A stretch of DNA of 5,443 nucleotides from Candidatus Syntropharchaeum sp. (GCA_016782355.1 JADHYP010000097.1:1-5443), one strand, 5' to 3'. Positions 1-4,858 are shown, counted from the first letter of the stretch. Made by a program: numbers and translations. The notes: generated by a model from the sequence alone, not told the origin.

Positions 1-12
1 TTTTTCTTTGGT

Positions 13-30
13 AAAAATAACTTAAAATTC
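13..30 (+). promoter_or_regulatory. Possible TATA-like promoter element of the lipid synthase gene
   Basis: The first 61 nt are very AT-rich. An A/T stretch around 13-30 (containing CTTAAAAT) lies at a distance that would put a transcription start near 45-55, giving a very short leader. A second AT block (ATTATAAAAAA, about 50-60) abuts the ATG and is too close to serve as TATA for this start. This is composition and spacing only, so the call is weak. Confidence 0.2.
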
Positions 31-61
31 TTTTCTAAAGAAAGGTTTAATTATAAAAAAA

Positions 62-694
62 ATGGCTCTTGACTCCCTTTTGCGTGTCTTTGTAGATAAT
101 TGGGGATTAGCGAGAAGGATAGCGAGATTTCTCGCTGCCTTAGGCATCTCGCCGAATTTGCTCTCCCTTCTCTCTTTCTTCTTCGCAGCACTCGCCGGCT
201 TATTCTTCTTCCTCTCCGGCAATGACTCTCTTTTACTACTTGCCGCCGGCATCTTCGTTTGCCAGAACGCATTTTTGGACGCTTTAGATGGCGTTTTGGC
301 TCGTGAGACTGGAAACGCGTGCAAAAAGGGCGATTTCCTCGACCACGTGCTCGACCGATACTCTGACGTGTTCATCATTGGCGGCATTATCTTTGGCGGT
401 TATATATGCTGGGAAATCGGCGTAATCGCAATCATTGGCGTCTTGCTCTCCTCATACATGGGCACGCAGGCACAGGCAGTAGGGCTGAGCAGGGTGTATG
501 GCGGTTTGGTTGGCAGGGCAGACCGCCTTTTGGTTATCATCGTAGCAACTTTTCTCTCCCTCTTCTATCCCTATCCTTTCCCCGCATCAGGACCGCTGAG
601 TTTCTCTTTCCTCGGCTGGACCCTGTTTTCCTTTGCTCTTCTCTGCAATGCCACTGCCTTACAAAGGTTCTTTTACGCATGGAGAAGGATTTAA
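62..694 (+). CDS. CDP-alcohol phosphatidyltransferase, probably archaetidylinositol-phosphate synthase-like
   Basis: An integral membrane enzyme of 210 aa that transfers a phosphoalcohol head group onto a CDP-activated lipid with release of CMP; in an archaeon the lipid is expected to be CDP-archaeol. The complete family signature D-x2-DG-x2-AR-x8-G-x3-D-x3-D is present at residues 73-98 (D73, D76, G77, A80, R81, G90, D94, D98), and its aspartates bind the metal ions and the CDP moiety. Hydrophobic segments lie at about 35-52, 55-72, 102-132, 156-170 and 180-200. The N-terminal GISPNLL (28-34) and the GRADRLL stretch (151-157) resemble archaeal inositol-phosphate-type members, so the substrate is probably inositol-1-phosphate; this is inference, and archaetidylserine or glycerol-phosphate activity is possible. 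Length is normal for the family. No strong Shine-Dalgarno precedes the ATG; AGGT at 43-46 is too distant. The stop codon coincides with the edge of an inverted-repeat element. Confidence 0.88.
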   Translation: MALDSLLRVFVDNWGLARRIARFLAALGISPNLLSLLSFFFAALAGLFFFLSGNDSLLLLAAGIFVCQNAFLDALDGVLARETGNACKKGDFLDHVLDRYSDVFIIGGIIFGGYICWEIGVIAIIGVLLSSYMGTQAQAVGLSRVYGGLVGRADRLLVIIVATFLSLFYPYPFPASGPLSFSFLGWTLFSFALLCNATALQRFFYAWRRI

Positions 695-911
695 CTTGTC
701 TTTGTCACATTTTAAATTTACCGCAGAGAACGCCGAGTTCGCAGAGAAAATACTTAAAAGTGTTAGTTGTTAGTTGTCAGGTATTAGTACCTCTAAACCC
801 CTAATTTTAAGCGGTTCAGCGGCTTGGCTCGTTAGCGATTTAGACTAATCCACTAAATACATCCTCTGCGTTCTCCGTGAACTCCGCGGTTAATCTGACA
901 ATGACAAGTTA
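692..911. mobile_element. MITE-like non-autonomous element with imperfect inverted repeat ends
   Basis: This 217-nt intergenic region plus the preceding stop codon is bounded by inverted repeats. TAACTTGTCTTTGTCA (692-707) matches the reverse complement of 896-911 at 15 of 16 positions. After a short spacer of different length in the two arms, a second block (720-746 versus 864-890 inverted) matches at 20 of 27 positions. That block is itself a degenerate 9-10-nt periodic sequence built on CTCTGCGTT/CTCCGCGGT, a pattern I recall from intergenic repeats in many prokaryotic genomes. The centre contains degenerate heptads of GTTAGTT (762-789) and no supported gene. A possible TA target duplication sits at both ends, but no longer duplication is visible. 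It could instead be a large structured terminator or a REP-type repeat. No transposase is nearby. Confidence 0.5.
762..789. repeat. Degenerate heptanucleotide tandem repeat (GTTAGTT type)
   Basis: Four adjacent 7-mers read GTTAGTT, GTTAGTT, GTCAGGT and ATTAGTA. The first two are identical and the others diverge. The array sits inside the inverted-repeat element at 692-911. It has the same 7-nt period as the arrays at 4800-4858, though a different unit. Confidence 0.55.
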
Positions 912-940
912 GTTTCAAATTTATTATTCATTTCCTTTTC

Positions 941-1153
941 TCACGGTATAATTTCAGCCCCTTTTCTCTTCAACATCTTCAAAAACTCTTCTTCGGTAAT
1001 TGTATCTCTAAATTTTCTTATCTCTCTCACCGAATCCCCAACTTTCGGTGTTATGATCTCCAGGAATCTCGCATACTCCATTGGGCTCAGTTCCTTTTTA
1101 GTAACCCCCAGTGCCTTCTCCATGATTTTCACATCCTCCGCCTTTGTCGCCAT
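941..1153 (-). CDS. Small protein, probable antitoxin partner of the PIN-domain RNase
   Basis: A 70-aa charged protein with no family I can name. It appears mostly helical: KAEDVKIMEKALG (4-16), SPMEYARFLEII (23-34) and a C-terminal EEEFLKMLKRKG (54-65). It ends in a hydrophobic AEIIP. The antitoxin role is inferred from context only: its start lies 25 nt inside the 3' end of the upstream PIN gene, so the two are translationally coupled, and its size and charge suit an RNase-neutralising peptide. No ribbon-helix-helix, AbrB or Phd motif is recognisable, so it may not bind DNA. A good ribosome binding site (GGGAG at 1159-1163 on the minus strand, 5 nt from the ATG) supports the start. In classical VapBC loci the antitoxin comes first; here it is second. 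Confidence 0.6.
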   Translation of the reverse strand: MATKAEDVKIMEKALGVTKKELSPMEYARFLEIITPKVGDSVREIRKFRDTITEEEFLKMLKRKGAEIIP

Positions 1154-1593
1154 CTTCTCTCCCTTCTAATAAATTCTATTGGATTACATACTTTAATTCC
1201 ATATCGCTTTTCTATTTCTTTACCCTTTCTTAATATTTCATCATCGCAAGATATAAAATATTCCGATTTCCCTCTGATCGCACATGCTATATGAGAAGCA
1301 TCTGGTATCTTCAGCCCCGCCGATTTCTTAATTTCTCTCTGCTCGGACTCTGAAACTTCAAGTACTTTTTGAGATATGAAGAGAGACATCAACCACTCTA
1401 CTGCTACTTTCTTCCCCTCTTTCTCTATATTCCCAACTTCGACATCCAAAACAACAGATCCAATTAGGGTGTACCTCCTTGCCGATGCGTCTTCCAATAT
1501 CTCAAAAAATGCTTCTACTTCCTTTGATATTCTTTCAGAAGGCTTATCGAACGGGCGACTCCATACATTTGTATCCAGGTATATCCTTTTCAT
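1129..1593 (-). CDS. PIN-domain ribonuclease, VapC-like toxin
   Basis: A 154-aa protein with the PIN nuclease fold, which cleaves RNA using acidic residues that hold Mg2+/Mn2+. The N-terminus MKRIYLDTNVWSRP carries the first acidic residue D7 with the conserved T8 and N9. An acidic residue in the SVVLDVEVGN strand (D50 or E52) is the likely second. D98 in PDASHIACAI and D117/D118 in FISCDDEIL complete the site. The last residues (143-154, RRERRWRQRRRM) are strikingly basic and lie outside the fold; they are encoded where the gene overlaps the downstream antitoxin start and its ribosome binding site. A VapC-type toxin role is the best reading given the overlapping small gene. A stand-alone RNA-processing nuclease cannot be excluded. 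The start codon is preceded closely by GGAGAT. Confidence 0.82.
   Translation of the reverse strand: MKRIYLDTNVWSRPFDKPSERISKEVEAFFEILEDASARRYTLIGSVVLDVEVGNIEKEGKKVAVEWLMSLFISQKVLEVSESEQREIKKSAGLKIPDASHIACAIRGKSEYFISCDDEILRKGKEIEKRYGIKVCNPIEFIRRERRWRQRRRM
1159..1165 (-). promoter_or_regulatory. Ribosome binding site of the probable antitoxin, inside the PIN gene
   Basis: Minus-strand AAGGGAG lies 5 nt upstream of the ATG at 1153. It sits just upstream of the PIN/antitoxin overlap, inside PIN codons, and this purine-rich stretch is read as part of the Arg-rich C-terminus of the PIN protein. It fixes the antitoxin start and implies coupled translation. Confidence 0.6.
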
Positions 1594-1614
1594 ATCTCCA
1601 TTTCTATCAATTTT

Positions 1615-1644
1615 TCGTGGAAATCTGTGTAGTCTTGTGGTTAT
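1615..1644. repeat. Intergenic decamer-type repeat (ATCTGTGT family)
   Basis: The 71-nt spacer between the zinc-finger and PIN genes contains CGTGGAAATCTGTGTAGTC followed by TTGTGGTTAT. This is a degenerate 10-nt periodic sequence (GTGGAAATCT / GTGTAGTCTT / GTGGTTAT). The same ATCTGTGT core occurs at 1893-1900. I recall such sequences as dispersed intergenic repeats in environmental genomes; that is memory, not a search. Confidence 0.35.
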
Positions 1645-1664
1645 AGAAGGAGCTAAAAATACAC

Positions 1665-1889
1665 TTAAAGTTCGCTAATTATTTTTAAATTCTCAAAAAT
1701 CTTGACTTGCCCTGTTCTGTTCACTGCTTCTCTAATTCCTTCAATCATTCTTGGAACCCCCGGCGGATACCACTCCTCCCCGCACTTCTCGCATACTAAC
1801 ATTGGCACGTCTTTAATCAGAATTCCTCCTGTATGCTCATCCCTAAAATCAAGCCTGAGCTCTCCTCCACACCTGCACTTATAATTCAT
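1665..1889 (-). CDS. YgiT-type zinc-finger protein, orphan antitoxin-like
   Basis: A 74-aa protein resembling the N-terminal zinc-finger domain of YgiT/MqsA antitoxins. Two cysteine pairs, CRCGG (C5, C7) and CEKCGEEW (C33, C36), flank the typical central segment GGILIKDVPMLV (21-32), in which a short strand leads into the second knuckle. The family normally has CxxC in the first knuckle; here the spacing is C-x-C, which may alter or weaken metal binding. The C-terminal half (47-74) is probably helical and ends in KIISEL. There is no helix-turn-helix domain, so this is a short version. A toxin partner (MqsR or DUF4258 type) is not visible: purE lies 14 nt upstream and the next gene downstream is the PIN RNase, 71 nt away. 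It may be an orphan or may be linked to the PIN pair. No Shine-Dalgarno precedes the ATG. Confidence 0.75.
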   Translation of the reverse strand: MNYKCRCGGELRLDFRDEHTGGILIKDVPMLVCEKCGEEWYPPGVPRMIEGIREAVNRTGQVKIFENLKIISEL

Positions 1890-1891
1890 TT

Positions 1892-1911
1892 TATCTGTGT
1901 TAATCAGTGTC
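1892..1911. repeat. Two decamers of the ATCTGTGT type between purE and the zinc-finger gene
   Basis: TATCTGTGTTAATCAGTGTC reads as two imperfect 10-mers, ATCTGTGTTA and ATCAGTGTCT. It spans the 14-nt gap and the last codons of purE. It shares its core with 1615-1644, so related repeats sit on both sides of the zinc-finger gene. Confidence 0.3.
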
Positions 1912-2302
1912 TTTTTAACTTCAGTATCCTCAACGCAAGCAAAGCCGCATTCTCTCCGTTGTCTATCCCCACCACACCTACCGGAACGCCCGAAGGCATT
2001 TGCACCATAGAAAGCAATGCGTCCATCCCCATCAACTTCCCACTCACCGGAACGCCAATGACTGGTCTTTCCGTTTTTGACGCTATTACACCCGGCAGAG
2101 CTGCCGATAGCCCTGCAATTGCTATTATCACCCCCACGGAATCTTCGCTTTCCTTCAGGTATCTATCCAGCTCATCCGGATTCCTGTGCGCGGAAATCAC
2201 CTTCACTTCGTAATGCGTATTATGCCCCTCCAACACTCTTACCGCTTTATCCGCCACCGCTCTATCGCTATCCGACCCCAATAATATCGCTACTTTATCC
2301 AT
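1904..2302 (-). CDS. purE: PurE, 5-aminoimidazole ribonucleotide carboxylase / N5-CAIR mutase family
   Basis: A 132-aa cytoplasmic enzyme of purine synthesis that forms carboxyaminoimidazole ribonucleotide (CAIR). The phosphate-binding loop GSDSD (9-13) and the catalytic SAHR (37-40, H39 being the general acid/base) are intact, as are GVPV (83-86) and the long [17 protein letters not shown] block (93-109). [10 protein letters not shown] (118-127) matches the terminal helix of the octameric core. The loop that reads GAAHLPG in bacterial class I enzymes is GLSAALPG here (64-71), with Ala in place of His. The protein is about 30 residues shorter than bacterial PurE because the C-terminal extension is absent. 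No purK is in view, so whether it uses N5-CAIR or AIR plus CO2 is open. The ATG is 2 nt after the DUF655 stop codon, indicating co-transcription and probably translational coupling. Confidence 0.93.
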   Translation of the reverse strand: MDKVAILLGSDSDRAVADKAVRVLEGHNTHYEVKVISAHRNPDELDRYLKESEDSVGVIIAIAGLSAALPGVIASKTERPVIGVPVSGKLMGMDALLSMVQMPSGVPVGVVGIDNGENAALLALRILKLKRH

Positions 2303-2304
2303 TT

Positions 2305-2925
2305 TTACGGTATAAAAATTTTGTATTTCATGCTCTCATCCATTATTTCATCTTCTATTCGCCTTGCAATTATCTTTTCAGGATGATGAAGTCCTTTAAC
2401 TCTTTTTGTTAGGTCTTCAAAGTCGGAAAATGCGCCTTTCTTCCTCTCTTCCACTATCGCCCACATCAATTTCTTCCCTATTCCCGGCATCAAATCAAGT
2501 GTATGTAATCTCGTGGTAATCGGCTTTGCTTCGTTAAATACCTGTATGAACCTTTTCTCATCCTCTTTTACCAGTTTCTCCAGCATATAAGAAAGTTCTA
2601 TCTTCGCTGTCGGCGTTAATTCATTATATCTCAACCTCTTTACTACGTGGTCTATTTCTTCTCGCTCGCCTTCTCCGATATACACGCGGTCATACACCAC
2701 CGGAATTTTATCCTTCTTTGGTGAAAGCTCCATTAAGACGAATTTATCCTCGCCAATCCCCTGAACGAGTGGTTTCTTCTGATATACCGGTCGCGAGTTA
2801 TCAGGATGCCCGTAGGGTAAATAATCGAGAACTCGAACATGCGTCTCCCGTCTCTTTTCACTTCCTCCTCCTCCCCCCCTCTCCTTCTCTATCCTACCCC
2901 TTCTTTCGTGCTCATACTCCCTCAT
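2305..2925 (-). CDS. DUF655 helix-hairpin-helix RNA/DNA-binding protein
   Basis: A 206-aa protein of the archaeal DUF655 family, whose genes regularly sit beside rpoF. An OB-like beta region runs from about 29 to 90 ([13 protein letters not shown], then FVLMELSPK and DRVYIGEG). A charged helical part follows (90-135, with the conserved-looking [12 protein letters not shown]). The C-terminus is a helix-hairpin-helix unit, [20 protein letters not shown] (140-159), followed by [13 protein letters not shown] (164-176). Binding to nucleic acid, perhaps rRNA or tRNA, is inferred from the HhH and OB-like parts; no enzymatic motif is visible. The first 28 residues are low complexity, rich in Arg/Glu, with five glycines at 17-21, and are probably disordered. 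The ATG is preceded by a G7-containing purine tract that can serve as ribosome binding site. Downstream, purE follows after 2 nt instead of the rsmA (ksgA) gene often found there. Confidence 0.88.
   Translation of the reverse strand: MREYEHERRGRIEKERGGGGGSEKRRETHVRVLDYLPYGHPDNSRPVYQKKPLVQGIGEDKFVLMELSPKKDKIPVVYDRVYIGEGEREEIDHVVKRLRYNELTPTAKIELSYMLEKLVKEDEKRFIQVFNEAKPITTRLHTLDLMPGIGKKLMWAIVEERKKGAFSDFEDLTKRVKGLHHPEKIIARRIEDEIMDESMKYKIFIP
2861..2890. repeat. 30-nt polypyrimidine tract coding the Gly-rich N-terminus of DUF655
   Basis: Thirty consecutive pyrimidines on the plus strand (purines on the coding strand) include a C7 run at 2873-2879. They encode the [11 protein letters not shown] part of DUF655. 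A second C7 run at 2931-2937 lies just outside the gene, in the ribosome binding site. These homopolymers are slippage- and sequencing-error-prone, but the reading frame is intact on both sides. Confidence 0.7.
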
Positions 2926-3050
2926 TCCTTCCCCCCCTAAACTAAAACTTTTTAGAAAAAACGTTTTTCAAAAAATAGTCGTTTCTTTCTTCAAACGTTC
3001 TTTGTGAATGAAAGTTTGTCTCGGCTTCTATCATTCATTCATTCATTCAT
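2926..3050 (-). promoter_or_regulatory. rpoF-DUF655 spacer with T-runs and AACGTT palindromes
   Basis: This 125-nt gap holds no gene. Read on the minus strand it contains T-runs (TTTTTT around 2971-2976 and around 2956-2961) that could end the rpoF transcript, since archaeal terminators are often simple U-runs. AT-rich blocks follow that could act as a TATA box for DUF655-purE. A perfect 12-bp palindrome AAAAACGTTTTT lies at 2957-2968, and AACGTT recurs at 2994-2999. CGTTT/AAACG at 2980-2997 could form a small hairpin. DUF655 may therefore have its own promoter. None of these elements is certain. Confidence 0.35.
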
Positions 3051-3058
3051 TCATTCAT
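3031..3058. repeat. Tetranucleotide microsatellite (TCAT)7 at the rpoF stop codon
   Basis: Seven perfect copies of TCAT, read ATGA on the rpoF strand. The rpoF stop codon TGA (3051-3053) and its last codon fall within the array, so one or more TGA stops are met whatever the copy number above two. The array also creates a series of ATG triplets just after the stop. Confidence 0.95.
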
Positions 3059-3422
3059 ACTTTGCAACGCAGTCGAGTATTTTTTCTATGCTCGCCTCCG
3101 TATGTGTGTATCTTTCCTTCGCATATATTGCCCGGACCTCGTTTTTGCTCGCCGGCATCAGGGTAGCAATCCTTGTCGCTATCTCTTCCTTCATCTTCTC
3201 TAATTCCAAAAGCTCCTTTATTAGCTCCCTGGACTTTTTAGCTCCGAGTTTAGCAAACTTCGTCGTATGCTCAGTAGCTTTTCTTCTCTCATACCTCATC
3301 TCTTCTTCCTCCTCCTCTCCCCCCTTCTTCTTCCCTTCTCCACTTCTCCGCCGAGCGTTCAATATTTCCTTCGCTTCTGCAAGCGTCAGAATTGCCTCAT
3401 TGATTATTTCCTTTACTATCAT
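3051..3422 (-). CDS. rpoF: DNA-directed RNA polymerase subunit Rpo4/RpoF (Rpb4 homologue)
   Basis: A 123-aa subunit of the archaeal RNA polymerase stalk, which pairs with Rpo7 (RpoE) and contributes to open complex formation and RNA binding. The N-terminus MIVKEIINEAILTLAEAKEIL (1-21) is the strand/helix that docks on Rpo7. The C-terminal HRDC-like helical domain is clear: TKFAKLGAKKSRELIKELLEL (54-74), IATLMP (85-90), NEVRAIYAKER (94-104) and IEKILDCVAKY (112-122). Between them, residues 24-41 (RRRSGEGKKKGGEEEEEE) form a charged low-complexity segment longer than in typical family members, encoded by a 43-nt purine tract. The start has AAGGGGAAAG just upstream. In many euryarchaea rpl21e precedes this gene; here it is absent and the next gene upstream is the divergent ahcY. 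Confidence 0.9.
   Translation of the reverse strand: MIVKEIINEAILTLAEAKEILNARRRSGEGKKKGGEEEEEEMRYERRKATEHTTKFAKLGAKKSRELIKELLELEKMKEEIATRIATLMPASKNEVRAIYAKERYTHTEASIEKILDCVAKYE
3299..3341. repeat. 43-nt polypyrimidine tract inside rpoF
   Basis: Forty-three consecutive pyrimidines on the plus strand, including a C6 run at 3319-3324 and repeated TTC/CTC triplets, encode the Lys/Gly/Glu insertion of Rpo4. Similar tracts are present in the neighbouring DUF655 gene. The tract could form an unusual (triplex-like) structure or expand by slippage. Confidence 0.75.
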
Positions 3423-3482
3423 CTTTCCCCTTTACCCCTTATTCTCATTTCTACTCTACTTTTCGGTATATGCCATAACAAA

Positions 3483-3498
3483 ATAAAAAGCTTTTTAT
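3483..3498. promoter_or_regulatory. Perfect 16-bp AT-rich palindrome in the rpoF/ahcY divergent promoter region
   Basis: ATAAAAAGCTTTTTAT is perfectly palindromic and lies in the 118-nt spacer between the divergent starts at 3422 and 3541. It is TATA-like on both strands. Transcription starting about 25 nt away would give leaders of roughly 30 nt for ahcY and 40 nt for rpoF, so it may be a shared bidirectional TATA element or an operator overlapping it. The spacer contains no gene. Confidence 0.45.
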
Positions 3499-3526
3499 GC
3501 AGTAGAACACATCAGTTCAGCAAAGA

Positions 3527-3532
3527 AGGTGG
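3527..3532 (+). promoter_or_regulatory. Ribosome binding site of ahcY
   Basis: AGGTGG ends 8 nt before the ATG at 3541 and matches the AGGTG core expected for the archaeal 16S rRNA 3' end. It supports this start codon. Confidence 0.7.
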
Positions 3533-3540
3533 TTTGATTT

Positions 3541-4797
3541 ATGAAAGAATATATAGTAAAGGACATAAACCTCGCAGAAGGCGGGAAGAAGAGAATAGAG
3601 TGGGTTAGTGGGAGAATGCCGGTTTTGGGCATGATACGGGCGAGATACGAGCGAGAGAAGCCGTTGCAAGGCGTAACTGTGATGGCATGCTTGCATGTCA
3701 CGGTGGAAACTGCGAATCTTATCTTAACACTACGAGCTGGTGGTGCGGAGGTTGCGCTTACTGCTGCCAATCCGCTCTCTACTCAGGATGACATAGCTGC
3801 CGCTTTGGCTTCGCTCGGAATAAGAACATACGCATTCAGGGGTGAAAACGAAGCGGAATATTATGCGTGTATGGACGAAGCACTTGGAATAGAACCTGCG
3901 GTGGTGCTTGACGACGGCGGCGATGCTGTTACAATGATTCATACAAAGCGTAAGGAACTGATGAAAAACGTAAAGGGTGCAAGCGAAGAGACAACCACGG
4001 GCGTAATAAGGCATCACGCGAGAGCGAAAGAAAAACAGTTGGGCTTCCCTGTTATATCGGTTAACGATGCAGAGACGAAGATGATGTTTGATAACAGATA
4101 TGGCACGGGGCAATCAACCATACACGGGATAATGAATGCGACGAATCTTCTTCTCGCTGGCAGAGTCGTGGTGGTAGCTGGCTATGGCTGGTGTGGACGA
4201 GGAGTAGCGCTAAGGGCAAAAGGGCTTGGCTCATCAGTAGTAGTCGTGGAAACAAACCCGAGGAAAGCACTGGAAGCGGTTATGGACGGATACAGGGTGA
4301 TGCCAATGAGCGAAGCGGCAAAAATTGGCGACCTCTTTATCACTGCTACCGGCGATATTTCTGTTATAATAGGCAAGCATGTCGAGTTGATGAAAGACGG
4401 TGTAATTCTTGCCAATACTGGTCATTTTAACGTCGAGATAAACGTAAACGACCTGGAAGAAATGGCGGTCTCGAAAAACGAGGTAAAAGATAATGTGGTT
4501 GAATACAGGCTGAAAGATGGCAGGAAGTTATATCTACTTTCCGAAGGCAGAATCGTGAATCTCGCCGCGGCATACGGGCATCCTCCGGAAGTAATGGACA
4601 TGAGTTTCGCAAACCAGGCATTGTGCGTGCGGTATATCGTTGAGAATCACGAGAAGCTTCGCAAAGAGGTATATCCAGTGCCGAAGGAGATAGATGAGGA
4701 AGTGGCTCGATTGAAGCTGAAGTCAATGGGCGTGGAGATAGAGGAACTGACGGAAGAGCAGAAGAAATATCTCGGCTCCTGGGATTTTGGGACGTAA
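3541..4797 (+). CDS. ahcY: S-adenosylhomocysteine / S-inosylhomocysteine hydrolase, archaeal type
   Basis: A 418-aa cytoplasmic NAD-dependent hydrolase that removes the methylation by-product S-adenosylhomocysteine (or its deaminated form S-inosylhomocysteine, as known for Methanocaldococcus) by splitting off homocysteine. Substrate-domain residues are intact: LHVTVET (51-57), STQDD (80-84), DDGGD (124-128, D125), EETTTG (149-154), N175, K180 and D184. The NAD-binding domain follows with GYGWCGRG (214-221) and E237; GHF (294-296), N340 and H347 complete the site. The usual DGxxRAT motif after FDN reads HGIMNAT (195-201), so an Asp and an Arg that are near-invariant in the family are replaced by His and Asn. 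The C-terminus stops at YLGSWDFGT without the Lys/Tyr tail of eukaryotic enzymes, as is usual in archaea. Whether it uses the adenosyl or inosyl substrate cannot be told from sequence alone. Confidence 0.94.
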   Translation: MKEYIVKDINLAEGGKKRIEWVSGRMPVLGMIRARYEREKPLQGVTVMACLHVTVETANLILTLRAGGAEVALTAANPLSTQDDIAAALASLGIRTYAFRGENEAEYYACMDEALGIEPAVVLDDGGDAVTMIHTKRKELMKNVKGASEETTTGVIRHHARAKEKQLGFPVISVNDAETKMMFDNRYGTGQSTIHGIMNATNLLLAGRVVVVAGYGWCGRGVALRAKGLGSSVVVVETNPRKALEAVMDGYRVMPMSEAAKIGDLFITATGDISVIIGKHVELMKDGVILANTGHFNVEINVNDLEEMAVSKNEVKDNVVEYRLKDGRKLYLLSEGRIVNLAAAYGHPPEVMDMSFANQALCVRYIVENHEKLRKEVYPVPKEIDEEVARLKLKSMGVEIEELTEEQKKYLGSWDFGT

Positions 4798-4799
4798 AA

Positions 4800-4820
4800 A
4801 ATAGCCAATAGCCAATAGCC
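4800..4820. repeat. Heptanucleotide tandem repeat (AATAGCC)3
   Basis: Three perfect copies begin 3 nt after the ahcY stop codon, followed by a degenerate AAATG. The reverse-complement unit GGCTATT differs from the unit of the next array (CCCTATT) only by GG to CC. A single GGCTAT at 4865-4870 at the far edge of the region can pair with an ATAGCC of this array. Confidence 0.9.
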
Positions 4821-4830
4821 AAATGTGGAC

Positions 4831-4858
4831 TATTCCCTATTCCCCATTCCCTATTCCC
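4831..4858. repeat. Heptanucleotide tandem repeat (TATTCCC)4 with minus-strand G-quadruplex motif
   Basis: Four heptamers (TATTCCC, TATTCCC, CATTCCC, TATTCCC) are followed by a truncated TATTT. On the minus strand this gives four tracts of three or four guanines separated by 3-4 nt (GGG-AATA-GGG-AAT-GGGG-AATA-GGG), a canonical G-quadruplex pattern. It ends 10 nt before the ATG of the following gene, on that gene's template strand. Confidence 0.85.

Noticed and set aside
406..804. 132-aa open frame on the plus strand
   Set aside because: It overlaps the lipid synthase in another frame, and its protein lacks any domain pattern and continues into the inverted-repeat element. It is a shadow frame.
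800..850. GGTTCAGC-like sequence resembling a tRNA T-arm
   Set aside because: No matching acceptor stem, anticodon arm or D-arm can be drawn around it.
1833..2213. 126-aa plus-strand frame opposite purE
   Set aside because: PurE on the minus strand is unmistakable, and this frame is its low-complexity antisense reading.
3004..3486. 160-aa plus-strand frame opposite rpoF, rich in Ser/Phe/Leu and looking membrane-like
   Set aside because: The hydrophobic, Ser-rich look comes from reading the purine-rich rpoF strand in reverse, and it starts in the TCAT microsatellite region.
3267..3608. 113-aa plus-strand frame reaching into ahcY
   Set aside because: It begins in the pyrimidine tract opposite rpoF and ends inside ahcY. 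There is no domain and no ribosome binding site.
4427..4822. 131-aa minus-strand frame opposite the ahcY 3' end
   Set aside because: The opposite strand codes a full homocysteine hydrolase with all motifs, so this frame is a shadow.
4800..4858. Tandem repeats as a CRISPR array
   Set aside because: The units are 7 nt with no spacers, so this is a simple tandem repeat and not a CRISPR.
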